This document shows positions 1 to 12,400 of a stretch of DNA of 64,000 nucleotides, one piece after another (within the stretch, counting starts at the first letter, position 1; every line of letters starts with the position of its first letter). This DNA comes from Hofstenia miamia (Eukaryota > Xenacoelomorpha > Acoela > Hofsteniidae). The translations under genes and the position numbers were made by a program. The stretch is from assembly GCA_900660155.1 (NCBI GenBank), contig CABFPE010000093.1, positions 741,987-805,986 on the forward strand. Direction: 5' to 3'. The notes below the pieces were generated by a model. It saw nothing but the letters and a program-made list of their open reading frames with translations. It did no database searches and was not told the origin of the DNA.

Positions 1-2361
1 ACTTTTACACTGTTCTTAGTACTTTTTGGCACTAACTAAAAACAGCTCTATAAGCAGAAACATCAATTACAATGATTTATTGTATTTCACAAAAATCAAT
101 TTATTCAGTGTACTTTCCAAAATTGTTGGCTGATCCAAATTTGTTGATCCCCATACAGAATAATGACTTAATATTAATTATTTTATATTAATATTATATA
201 ATTAGCTTACTAATACTCTAAAATTTCAAACTGAAAAACCACCATTTTTGGCACTATTTTACTCATTTTCAGCACTTTCAGCACTTTTCAGTAGTGCTGC
301 AAATAATTCTCCATACTAATCATCCATACATTGTCTACACCCATTGTGGCATAATTGCACTTTGCAGCAAGTGATGTTTTCTATTACACAATAATTCATG
401 TTTATTTATCATAACCAATAATTGGTGCTACCTTTGATTAATGCTTTATTTATCAGTGCAAATTTGCAAAGATTACAGGCAGAATATAACAGACTAAGGT
501 ACTTAAAAAGGAATTCATTGCATATGGCCATCAAATGCTGTTGAGGATTTCATGTAATGAATTATCATCTAATAAATTTTATTGTAAGCCACAGTTACAA
601 TTTTCATCTGATTAGGATGTCTAGAATTTCTTCATTCTTTATACCAGGGCAATATTTATAGGTTAGCATAGCCATCCAGATAACAATTGGCTGTTTTTAT
701 GTTGTTTATAGTTGTTTCATACTTTTGCTTATTGCAGCCACCCCTAATATTTAATAACAAATGTTAATACTAATTTGAGCAACTAAAATTTGCTAATATA
801 ATATTCAAGCTAACCAAATTTTTTGATATCTATTAATGTTATTAATATTAGTAGGCCAGCAGTTGTTATTAGGAGCACTGTATAATAAATTCAATGGTTT
901 GCAGGCAGCATCAGTCACAACTTTAATAATAAATAATCATTGTGATCAAATGCTTGCAAAGAAAATTACCAGATCCTTTTGATATCAAAAAAGGAATTGC
1001 AAAAAGCTTTTTTGTAATTTAAACTTATGAAAAATTATAATATACATGATAAATGAATTTTCAAAATAATTTATTCATGAATATTTTGACACCTTGAAAT
1101 TAACTGTTATATAAAAAAGTTACATTTGAGCAGAAGAGATTCTTCACCAAATATTAAAATTTTCATTTTTTGTCAAATTTGGCAGATTTTTATGTTTATT
1201 TTATCATTTATAAGCAAAACATTCATTCAAATTTTAAAAAAATGTTTGTATTGAATATGTTTGACAGTATCTCAAAGATATTGTTCTGACCTTTGTTGGG
1301 TTTGAGTTTGTTTCTACAGCAATGTTTGAACAGCTTAGCAACATAAAAATGTTGATTTGCATATAAAAGCATGTAACTGTAAATGTGAAAACCTCAAAAT
1401 ATTGCTTTTTTATTCATAAAAAACAACCAAAAAGCAATCTAATGTGATATTGTTCAAGAAATATTGTCTCAACTATGGAAATGGTACCATTTCAAAATAA
1501 AATAACCACATAACAATACAAAATGATGTTGATTCTAACTTAAATTTTTATCTGGGCATTAGTTTTTTGCTAATCATTATAGTTTACATCTAAAATTTGA
1601 ATGGATTGTTATTCTTTGTATCTCTTTTGAGTGAGACTTACAAAAATAGCAATAGTACTAGCCTAGATATTTACTAAATAATTAAAACAATTTTTTTGTG
1701 AAAACTATAATAAATATAGCTAACTCCTCAACTGTTGTTTCTGATAATTTTTTTTTGGAAATGGTTAAGTTAATGTTTGTCAATCATTGATCTAATTATA
1801 GAAAGCTGTTCCCTTACTTCAAAGTTGTATGAAATATCAAAATATGCAACCAATAGTTCAAATTTAAATAAATCAGTTCAGACTTTTCTGTCACCCCTTG
1901 CAATGAGTTCTCATACACTTCAGACCTGAACTGAACTATTTCAGTATCAAATCTGACCTCATGTAAACCTGCTTAATCCTGGTGATAGGGGGACAGGATG
2001 TTATTAAAGTGACATCATCTTCTTCTCAAAATATATTTGCATTTCCTTTTACACTGTATCTGATTTTAATTACTAACATATTTTAAGAAAACAGAAAATC
2101 ATTCTAATAAATAACTATTTGTCAGACTTAAACAACCATAGTAACACATTGATTTCACTTAAAATGACATTTGATAAATACCAACATAAAGACTAGTACA
2201 ATTTAGAGGAAATTTGGAAATAAACTTGTCATAAAGTAAGCAGGTTACTCCCATAATTATCTGAAGGCTGATCATAAATCAACAAATCACTCAAGAACAA
2301 TATTTGCATAGATATAATACAGAAATTATATAATTTTATATATAATTATGTATATTTAAAT
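1..2361. other. AT-rich upstream DNA, nothing recognised
   Basis: No sizeable ORF, splice-flanked exon or repeat with clear ends seen on either strand. Composition is uniformly A+T-rich. Confidence 0.6.
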
Positions 2362-2362
2362 C

Positions 2363-3669
2363 CTTTAACAGCAATTCTAAATCTCTGCATTCAAATGTCT
2401 GTTTTTCCAGACAAAATGAAAATACATAAAATAATACCTGTTCATAAATTTGGGGACACAAATGATCCCTCAAATTACAGAACAATCACACTATTGTCAA
2501 TTTTTAGTAAAATTTTTGAAAGATTATTATACAATAGAGTATTTAAATTTAGAAATAAGTACAATTTAATAAATCCAAATCAATTTGGGTTTTGAACTCA
2601 CTTTATCACAATTTTAGCTTTAATGAAAGTAATTGAAAATATTAGACATTCCAAAGACAATAAATTATATTCTTCATGCAGATTCATTGATCTAAGAAAA
2701 GCTTTTGTTTCAATAGACTCAACTGATTCAAAATTAAAAGAGATAACATGTGGTGTGCCACAAGGCTCAATTCTTGGACCACTATTCTTCTTAATGTACA
2801 TAAATGACCTTCCTAAATTCTTAACTGCTTCAGTATACATGTTTGCTGATGATACAAATATCTAAGTAAGTTCACCTGACAGGGATATATTATTTAAGAC
2901 TCTTCAAAATAACATAAATGTTCTACAAGATTGGCTCTGTTTTAATTGCCTTTCCTTAAATTGTAACAAAACCACTCAGATATATTTTTTCAAAATTAAT
3001 GAACAAATACCTAAGCTACAAGTAGTGGAAACTGAGCTTAACATAAATTATTCTTATAAATATTTAGGGATAATAATAGATAAAACATTAATTTTTGCAG
3101 AGCATGTATCTTTTATTTGTAAAAAAGTCTCCAAACTATATGGTATTTTGATGAAAATAAGACACTTTGTACCTAAGCATATTACACTACATTTTTATAA
3201 TGTATACATACTGCCAATAATTCAATATGGTATATTAATCTATGGTGGTACCTCATACAACACATTATTTCCTATTTTCAAAATTCAAAAAAAAATTATC
3301 AGGATCATTCATTTTAAAAATTCTACTTATACTACTAAACAGTTATTCATAGAAGCAAATATGATGACTATTTATGAAATATACATTTTCAAACTCCTTA
3401 AGCACATTATAAAGGTTAAAAGACAAGAATATCCAATAGAATGTTATAGCTTTGATAAAATAAATCATTCTTTTAACACAAGAGCCTGAGCAGAACATCA
3501 AACAGTTTTAATAAGACATAATACAATTATACAACATAATTCAATTGAAGTGAGAGGTATAAAACTACTAAATTTTTTATACTCAGCACAATTAATTAAT
3601 GATAATATTATTACACTAACAAAAAACAAATGCAACAAACTAATAAAGGATATTAAGCTACAGCAATAA
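2363..3669 (+). pseudogene. 5'-truncated LINE reverse transcriptase (Jockey/CR1/L2-like), inactive
   Basis: One reading frame runs through about 1.3 kb and is broken only by three in-frame stops (TGA 2596, TAA 2863, TGA 3487). Recognisable in order: PDKMKIHKIIPVHKFGD with DPSNYRTITLLSIFSKIFE (RT start), FIDLRKAF (motif A), CGVPQGSILGPLFF (motif B), MFADDTN (catalytic motif C), LSLNCNKT, YKYLGIIID, then the thumb region LPIIQYGILIYGG, ending at TAA 3667. The stretch between motif A and the VPQGS block is far too short, so roughly 50 codons have been lost. The upstream endonuclease is absent, as expected for 5' truncation. The clade within the Jockey superfamily is not resolved. Confidence 0.85.
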
Positions 3670-6239
3670 TTGGCAACAATAATTTAATTAATAGAATCTT
3701 CCAGAAAGAAATTCACTTAATTATAATATTTTGAAAATATAAATTCATTAATTTATTAGCAAAATTAAAGGGTTGCAATTGAAAAAATGCACAATTTGAT
3801 TAAAGACAGTTTATCTATTCTTACCATGGTGTTTCTTTCTGAACTTGTCTTCAAATATCTCCCTGATGATGAGGAAATTAATCTCTTTGCAAAACCTAAT
3901 TCTTTCCAAAGTATTCCACTATTCACCTGCTGCAACTTTGTTTGATTGTTTTCTGAAGTTTTTAAAAGTTATCATGCTGTCAATCTTATTCATTTGTGTT
4001 TCATTTTCTTATGTCATCATTCAATCTTCATGCTATTTCTATTGAATGAAAAAGTACTCTGTATCAAAGGATCAATTCTATAGTCTTCCTCAAGTTTAAG
4101 CAGATTTCAGAAGTTCCTCACAGGTACTCTTTTGGATTTTGATCACTACAAATGGTAATCTATTTGTACTGATAGGACACTGGTTGACAGGATAAAGAGC
4201 GCCTCCAGCATTTTTATGCCAACCATTTTTAAACAATTTAGTGCTAAATTTGTATTTTATTTTTGTATTACATGTATTATATGTTTTGTTTGAAATATAT
4301 TCTATTATTATTACTGTTATTCCCATTTATCATTTTTATACTCTACACCACCCATTTTTTACATATGTAATGAAGGAAAGAAGTTAAGGTAAAGTTTTTG
4401 CACCAATAACAAAGGTTTTTCATTTAATAAAATCAGAATGATAAAATTGAACAAACTACATGGATATTGTCAAACCTAATTTCAATTCTCTTTTGACGTG
4501 ACCCAATTGACAATGATTGAAACCCAACCTGAATCCTGACCTGACTTAATTTACTCTGATAGATATGATCTGAAAATTGTGACCAAATAACATCCAAAAA
4601 GAAAGGTCAATAAGGTGTCACACACTTCTGAAGACCTACTTAATAAGCTCAATACCTCATAAATCTGTCAACAGTTGAATATGCATAACTCTTAATTCAT
4701 CTGACCAGTAGTAAGCATATCCTTTCTGTCAAAAGAAAGAGGAGTAGAGAAACTTGAGTTATGAAGATATTGCTTTATAGCATTTCATAAAAAACTGTTT
4801 TTCCTATAAATTTGTCTTAAACATATGAAATTGTAATTTTGACACATTTCAATTTTTAATCAAATGCAGATGACTTCAATAAATTTTCTAAACACCTAAA
4901 CGTGCAATTTGAATTGGAATGCAACACAGCGCATGTTTATTAATGTAACATAATCTAAGTAGAATGTTTGCCAAATTAATTATTGGTGAGTTGTGTGAGA
5001 ATGTTGAATGATTCATGATAGCAATATTAATGAAGAACAGAGTGGATTAATTATAAATTTCCATTTTAAATGCTGTTATAGGTAAGCATAATTTTAATGA
5101 ATTAGGAACTATGTGGCCTAAGTAGTACAAGGAAATTTCTGAAAAACAGTAAATGGATTTTGGTAGGCATTACATTTGCAGTTCGCTCAAAATTTGACAT
5201 TGAAAAATACTTATACAGTTATGCTTTTTGTTAGTGTTAAACATTGTCGTTGGTTTTTCCTTACTATAAAAGAAAAACTTAGTTTTTCAATTGTAATAAT
5301 CTATTTAATACAACTAAAGTCGTGTTGGATTTGCTTACAATATCTTAGAAAACAGCTGGAAGTTAAACATTGTTTTACTTAAGAAAAATGTATTAAAACT
5401 TTCTAAAATTTATAGTTTTTGTTCATAAATTACTTTTTTTAAGTGTATTAATTTATTTTTTGAATAATTACTGAATTTTGTTAAGAAGTTATTTTTGCTG
5501 TTCTGATACATCTAAGTAAATAATTATTTTTGTTTTTCGACCTAAATCGGAATTTGCAGTAAATTTTTTAATTTTCTGACTTAGAGTCAGGATCTACTAG
5601 AACTCAGTTTTGCTTTACTATATCGAATTGAGTATCTAAAACAATTTTAATCCCACTTTCTCGAAATGCGAGTGATTTTTGATTTACGTCTGTTAAAACA
5701 ACTTTTGAGTTGGTTTAAAATTTCTTTATTCAGCATGACTAAATTTGTAAATATGAATTTTCTGGAATTTTATAAATTAGTTTCTAACTGAATTGTTTAA
5801 ATTTATTTTCATGTACTCACTCGATTAAGTGAGTCATTACCCACTTACTCTTGCGATGTTTCAAAATAGTTTCACAGATTTTAAAAGTAATTCTCTCAAA
5901 TGTTTGTTATATGTAATATGTTTTATGAGTGTAAAATGCTTTTTATGAGTGTTTTCTCATTTAAAAAGAGCTGTATTTTTCAGAACTTAATTCCGTAAAG
6001 CTCAAGCTGTTTAACTCATTATGGGTTTCTATAATTTCTTCCTGCACCACCAATTTGGCCTTGTTCTATTGTGGATTTTAGCCTTTTTCATATTCAGTGT
6101 ATTAATGGATTTTCCCTTTTTCACATTTTAAATATGAAAAGCTTCTACTAGAAAATAACATATTTTAAGAAAATTCACTATTTATAACTTATATATAGTT
6201 CATTCATTTTAACAAACTTTTATATGATAAACTTGATAT
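3670..6239. other. AT-rich intergenic DNA, nothing recognised
   Basis: Only short ORFs without family resemblance. No clear repeat ends were found. Confidence 0.5.
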
Positions 6240-6970
6240 TTTGTGTTCAAACCTCAGATATCTGGAACTCGTTCAGAAAATCATATTTTTTCCTTGCCAC
6301 AGCAGAAGTTGCCTCATTACTAATTTTTTTTACTGTTTCGTTCCACTCACAAATCCTATTTTGCCAACTCTTCTTCTATGCTTTCCTTTGTAAAGTTTAT
6401 TTACATTTCCATTTAATTTGAATGCTCTTTTTTGTTCCTAGTAAATTCCAGGTTTCCCTGACTAGCTTTGCTCATTCTTGTTCCACCCATCTCAACACTG
6501 GGATGACTCACGCAATTATTCCCTTTATACTGGTCTGCCCATTCAATGCTGACTTCAGTAATACCTTCCTTACACTTCTTGTATTCTTTCCATAGCCTTC
6601 CTTGCATTCATCTCCTTTCTCTCTATCACTCTTCAGTACTGCTACCCTCCCGTGACCTCCTCAATCATTTTCCCACAACTTGTCCTCAGATCAACAATAT
6701 CTGTACCCTTGCCTCTGATCATTGTCAATTGCACGCTTTCCTAATCCAAACCAAAATCTACTTGCCTTCTCCCATGTCTCCACATATTAACGCAACTTCT
6801 TCCTCGAACTAGCATACATATTAAGGTCATCTATGTACCATAGTTGACTCACTGCTATAACATTCTTCTCTAACTTATACCCAACGCCTCTCTCACTTAG
6901 ACTTTCTGTGATTTGGATTAAGCTAACTACAAACAGTAGTGGTGCTAAGCTGTTTCCTGATATATGCCCC
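6240..6970 (-). pseudogene. Decayed LINE reverse transcriptase, YIDD type
   Basis: Reading the minus strand downward from about 6970 gives GHISGNSLAPLLFVVSL, GVGYKL, then SQLWYIDDLNMYA, with catalytic YIDD at about 6827-6838. Further on comes CKEGYGKNTRSVRKVLLKSA, LNGQTSIKGIIA-stop-VIPVLRWVEQE. The pattern NSL.PLLF, GY.L, L.Y.DDL..YA, R.R..L.S.LNG...I..I..W..PV.RY is that of an invertebrate RT family, possibly with a C-terminal restriction-like endonuclease (R4/Dong-like; inference). Several stops and frame breaks. The region is visibly less AT-rich than its surroundings. A fragment at 23225-23545 may be the tail of a related copy. Confidence 0.6.
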
Positions 6971-7278
6971 AGCCCGACCCATCAATCTCAATTTGTCATT
7001 TTCTCATCTTTCTCTCTAGGAATCCAACTCATTTACGTGACACTCCAATTCAGATTTTGAAAAATTGCGCAATTTGCAGAAAAATTCTTCAAATCACAGT
7101 TAAAATGTAGATTTTTAAAAAAAGTTCGATGGATTCATTAAAACTGCTTATGCAAGGAAAACAAAGCAAAAAGCTGTACATAGAACAATGATAATTACTG
7201 TACACAGCTCTGATTTTTTTATTGTTGTACACAGCTCTGATTATTTCTAGTGTGTATAGATCTCCAATTTTAATTTTT

Positions 7279-7279
7279 G

Positions 7280-7311
<32 letters not shown>

Positions 7312-8406
7312 GGCGCTGAATAGCTGATTTTCGGAAGTTTTGTATTCAGCGCCCTCTCCATAGTATTCCTCCGCCCTTAGTGTCCTTTGTTTTTATCCAA
7401 TTTCAATGAAACTTGGTGTTTAGCTTCGCTATGCATTGCTTCATATGTGCAGTAATTTTGAGCAAAATAGGAACATTAGTTTAGGAGGTAGGGGCTTCCA
7501 CATTTTGCCAAAATGAACTATTATAAGGGCGCTGAATACAAGCTAAATTGAACTATTATAATGGCGCTAAATATAACTAAGGGTCTATTATATTGGTTCT
7601 TAATAATTTATTTTAATTTCTTATTGAATTTTTGTATATCTAACTGTTAAATGATAAAGTAGAGGGTAGCAATCTCCACCACCCCCCCAGCCGGTCTTAG
7701 CAATGTCGGCTTGGGTTTGCTAAAACTAACTTGAAAAGCAATTTCTAGATGTAAAATAAACCTTAGAAGAGAATAAAAGCAGTCTGAAGTTGATCTGAGC
7801 ATTATTCGCAGCATAATCAGCATTTTCGCAATGTCATAGCCCTAATAAAAAAAATTTTAAGGGAATGCCTTAATAAAACGTTGATTGTGCAGTTAATAAT
7901 GATCGGATCGACTTCGGACCTGCTTTTATTCTCTTCTACATAACATTTTACATCTAAAACGAACTTTTGAACTGATTTAATACAAAGACTAGTAATGTCC
8001 TACATTATCCTGCCCCTATAATGATTGATGTTAAGATTTCTTAAAAAATATAGGACTAGATCTATTCTAAAAAATAATGGTAACCATTTTCTAGATGTAA
8101 AATTTAATGTAGAAGCGAATAAACCTGGTTTGAAAGCAATCCGAACATTATTTGCTAAGCAATCTAAGATTTCGCAAGGCGGTGCCCCCAAAAATATTCA
8201 AGACATGTGGTTATTCAGAAAATTTAATATGGATGTAACTTACTGCTTAATCTACTTCATATATACCCAAATAAATCGGACGTTTTTAAAAATTTTTGCT
8301 TAATAGTAATAATATTAAGCGCCATTATAATAATCAGGCAAAAATATTTAGCGCCATTATAATATTTTTTGTATCTAGCGCCATTATAATAATAATAATA
8401 ATAATT
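7279..8406. mobile_element. 1.1 kb unclassified repeat with (ATT)n-GGCGCT inverted ends
   Basis: The left end is a TTA/ATT run followed by ATGGCGCTGAA; the right end is TAGCGCCATTATAAT followed by a TAA run, so the ends are inverted copies. GGCGCT or AGCGCC units recur inside, near both ends (about 7350, 7530, 7563, 8320 and 8350). A module of about 70 bp beginning TAGATGTAAAAT appears three times inside, near 7747-7815 (+), 7875-7955 (inverted) and 8092-8165 (+). An ORF of about 90 codons at 8025-8303 shows no recognised family. Confidence 0.6.
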
Positions 8407-8514
8407 AGTAAATTGTATGATTGGAAACTTATTTGAATTGATTAGTACGTCTCTTAGATCCTATGGTATTTCCACTATATGTACCCCTTTTCCTCTACGT
8501 GCTGTTGTATATCA

Positions 8515-8595
8515 TATTTGTAAATTCTTAAACCCTAATATGGCCAAATTCAAATATTATTATTATTAGTAGTACTAGTAGTAGTAGTAATATTA
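8515..8595. repeat. Trinucleotide tract (ATT)n/(AGT)n
   Basis: Interrupted ATT and AGT triplets about 100 bp downstream of the preceding element and 150 bp before the start codon. Confidence 0.6.
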
Positions 8596-8719
8596 AATAT
8601 TCATTATAAACTTTTACGAATGTAGGATTTTGCTGTTAAGCGTAACTTGTTTTGTATGTATGACGAAATTTGCTTTATAGAATAATGCTGCATTTTATGT
8701 ATTTCAAAACACTTGCAAA

Positions 8720-8737
8720 TTTATTTTAGGAATTCCA
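8720..8737 (+). promoter_or_regulatory. DCC: Splice acceptor just upstream of the start codon (5'UTR intron or spliced-leader site)
   Basis: TTTATTTTAG ends at 8729, with GAATTCCA before ATG at 8738. The pyrimidine-rich tract plus AG looks like the gene's verified acceptors (for example ATTTTAG, CATTTTAG). An 8-nt leader is what a spliced-leader trans-splice site leaves in animals that use one; a conventional non-coding first exon further upstream is equally possible. No TATA box or other promoter could be supported. Confidence 0.5.
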
Positions 8738-9071
8738 ATGTTTTTATTTGTTTTACTTCAATGTCTTCTGATCTACTCTGTGAAAGCAGATATTAACTTT
8801 GTCAATTTTGAACATCCTCAAATTGTTAATTATGATCAAAAGGTTAAGCTCCCTTGCGATTTTTCCACTTCCAATGACCAAGTTAAATGGACACGTGTTT
8901 GGAAGCGTAATGGACATTCAATTACTCCTTCAAGTGAATATGAAGTATCGTCTACTGGGTTATTGACTATTTTCAAAATTCAAGAAGCTGATTTGACAAA
9001 TTTTCAATGCGAAATCAGTTCGAAAAAGTTTGGATCTGCACTTAGTCCATCTGTTCAGTTAATTCTTGGTG
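8738..9071 (+). CDS. DCC: Exon 1: signal peptide and Ig domain 1
   Basis: ATG at 8738 opens MFLFVLLQCLLIYSVKA, a typical cleavable signal peptide, followed by the mature start DINFVNF. Ig1 has its first Cys in KLPCDF, Trp in VKWTRVWKRNG and second Cys in FQCEIS. The exon ends in LILG plus one base (phase 1) at donor G|GTAAGC (9072). I chose this ATG because the signal peptide begins at it and an acceptor-like TTTTAG lies 8 nt upstream. Intron 1 is only 75 nt. Confidence 0.88.
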
Positions 9072-9372
9072 GTAAGCATTTGCCAATAATTTTTTAATAT
9101 TTTAATTCTATGTTGTTTACAAACAGCTTTTATGTTTGAATTTTAGAAGCTCCAGCTGATTCAGAATCTTTTTCGAATCAAGAACAAAATTCCGTCAGCC
9201 AGGGAGATACGTTCAAGTTTTACTGTGTCGTCACATCAATTCCAAAAGCTACAATAAAGTAAGTCATTTTCATATATATATATATATATANNNNNNAGCC
9301 AGGGAGATACGTTCAAGTTTTACTGTGTCGTCACATCAATTCCAAAAGCTACAATAAAGTAAGTCATTTTCT

Positions 9373-9408
<36 letters not shown>

Positions 9409-12400
9409 TAGCCCCATAACTTCTAAATTATAATACTCTGAATTAATGTTTGGGCTTCCAAATTTTCAGAAATGTTGATTTTAGAAACTTGTAGGAATCC
9501 CGCTACATAGCTAAGTTTTCATTGAATTTGCTTGTGCAATTAACTTCTTGAGGTAGAACACATATTTTTCCACCTGGACGTAACGGGGTTAAGTAAAGAA
9601 AGATTTCAATGATTGCTTAATTTTGCTTTGTATCTATTAAAAGTAGAAATGGGACTGTAATTTTCGTTAATCCATGTAATCACTTTTAATCTGTTAATCG
9701 GTCAGTTATAATAATTTCTCTAACATTTTTTCATTATTGGACATAAATCAGAAACAAGGATAAAGCTCACGTTTCCAAACAAATATTTTCACATTCAAAT
9801 TGAGTATCAATATATAATTTGAAGGGATATCCGCAGTTTGGTTTTTTAGCAAATGCATGCTCAAGTAAACAACTTTTTTTAAAATCATTTGATGTTAACA
9901 GCCACTATAAATTATTTGAAGGGTAATCTTATTGTTATAGTTTTTATATGGTACTGAGCCCAATTTCAACCAGTTTTGGTTCAATTTCAGTGGTTGCATC
10001 AGGCCATGTAGGTTTGTCCTACTATATTGCACATACGTCTCGTTTTATGTGATAATTACAAATTATTTGAAATCAGTTTAGCGCTATAAATCTTTTCAAG
10101 ATATCGGTCAATAACGCAGAAAATTTTACATGAATTTTATGTGGAACATCTATAACAATGACAAGTAAAACAGAGTGTATTTGTTGTGCAAAAATAACAG
10201 CTGTGCATTTATCGCCAATAAACTTAATGCAATTTTATTTGCGTATTTGATAATAGGATCGGTTTAACGTAGTAAATGCTGATAAATCTGTTGGAATGCC
10301 CGCCTTAGTAGTTCCAATTTGCGGGTTTGATAGATCCGCTAAATTAGATTTCTGTCTTCAAAACTGTAATGATATCTGCTCAGATACCCACTGGTTTTGT
10401 TCAATCAGGTGGGCTTTTAAGACCATACGAATAGAATACAATCCTAAAAAATATAACATTTGAATCAACGGTAATTCTCCTGATTTTTTCGCAAAATTGT
10501 AAGCATGCTTTTTTACATTATTAGTTTTTTGTTAAGAATGACTTGTTACATTCGCATCTACTTTAATGTAATCCGCAGCATTTGTTACTGTAATGTGTAT
10601 ACGGTCTTTAGCTTTAAATGACTTTTGAATGATATATATTTATGTTTTCATACTATACACATTCACGTCACTATCTTATCAAACATGAATTCAATTACGT
10701 AATTTTTTCTACAGTATACTAAGAGCTACACGCTGTCGTATGTAGCTTGCGTAACACATGGGCTTGAAAATACATCAAAACATATTTATTTGACATTTCG
10801 TGAGTAGTTTTTTTCCCTTTTTTATTGCATATGTCCCTTTCATTAATTAAAATTTTCGTAGAATTGTTTCGTTTTAAAACATCTGTTTTTTATTGATGTT
10901 TTTTTATTATGAAAATGGCGCGTTGAATGTTGCTGTAGTTGTAATTGTATTTTGTAATGTAATGTATAATTAAACATAACAAGCGATCGGTGAATTACGT
11001 CGCCCCGCAGCTTGTGCCACTGTCTGCTTCCCAAGAAATTGACTTCAGCATGATGAGACTCACTCAGACAGAGCTGCGAAAAACTCCAAAAAATTGTCCT
11101 TTTTGTCCCATTAATCATGCCGAAAAAAATAATGCTTTTCATGTAAAGTCGTTTTTCTTATTAAAACGTTTTTAATTAAAAAACGGTTTTTTCAATAATG
11201 ATTTAATGAGCGACTTTATTCCTATTAGCGATGAAAATCAAAGGATTTTAGTGGCTTCTATACGAGGGTGAGTCAAAAAGTAATGATAATATCTATGCCA
11301 TTTGAAAAATTTAAGTAGAAGGAAAACAAGTTTTGTCTTATTTGAAATAGCTATTTATACTCGTGATTTGAACTGAGTTTGAATTTGTTTACACTGCTGT
11401 CAGCCTCTTAAAACCAATTCAAAGTCTAGCGTTTTACGCTATATAAGGTTCAATCAATGGAGAGCACCAAAATTGAAATTCGCAGCAATGTCAAGTTTCT
11501 AACGAAACTTGGTTGGAAGCCGGCTGACATCATTAATGCATTGAGCTCTGTCTACGAGGATAGTGCTCCTCCAGATCCCACTGTCTACCGATGGATTCGT
11601 GAATTCAAACAGGGCAGAGATTCGGTGGAAGATGAACAAAGGAGTGGCAGACCCAGAACGTCCAGATCAGAAGACATCATCATCGCTGTTCAAAAGGCAG
11701 TTGAGCAAGACCGACGAGTGTTAATGATTTAACGAAAATCATGGTGTAGAAACTTTTTGTTAGAATACAAGATTCTGAAATTATTGTCACTCTTTTATAA
11801 AATTATCATTACTTTTTGACTCTCCCTCGTATTATTGTTGTCAAATAGACCTTTAGTATTCTGTTTGATGTTGTAAGTCATATTTTGTTTTTAGAAATGG
11901 GACATTTTCCATCTGCTAAAAGTAATTGTCAGTTTTAAAATTTATATTTAGATGGTATCATAATCAACGTGATATTACTGCTTCTCCTCGAATCAATTTT
12001 TTCGATAGTGGTTCGTTGGAAATTAGTAATGTCACCTTTTCTGATAGAGGAGATTACAAATGCCAGGCATCCAATAACTTTGGAACAGTCAATGGAAATG
12101 TTTATGAACTCCTAGTTGATGGTAAATCAAGTAAGTATTGGTTTTATATTTATTTTTTTTAGAATGTTAACAATCTTCTTTAGGTTTTAAGGAAGATAGC
12201 CTCATCGTGTTATTGGACTCTCCCTCTGAAGTTGCTGCGCTCGCAAATGCAACAGTGGTTTTGGAATGTGCAATATCTTCATTTAAAAGACCCGCTGTCT
12301 GGTATAAAGACTCGATACGTGATTCAAATAAAATCGTGTTCCCGTTAGTATCATTTCATGTGAATTATGTTGCTGATTTCTGTTTATTTTAATTAATAAT

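Larger units (their letters stand above)
9259..11951 (+). other. Intron 2 of the receptor gene (2.7 kb)
   Basis: Holds the N gap with repeated exon 2 sequence, a (TA)n tract at about 9375-9405, and the mariner derivative at 11263-11829. The stretch 9410-11260 shows nothing else that I recognise. Confidence 0.75.

Noticed and set aside
2363-3669. Reassigned stop codons in the LINE frame
   Set aside because: Host exons use no in-frame TAA or TGA and the LINE carries both, together with a deletion, so simple inactivation suffices.
9297-9358. Second exon 2 as a mutually exclusive alternative exon
   Set aside because: It is identical, starts in mid-exon with no acceptor and directly follows N characters.
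12207-12392. ORF ending in intron sequence as a short protein
   Set aside because: It is exon 4 read through its donor at 12344.
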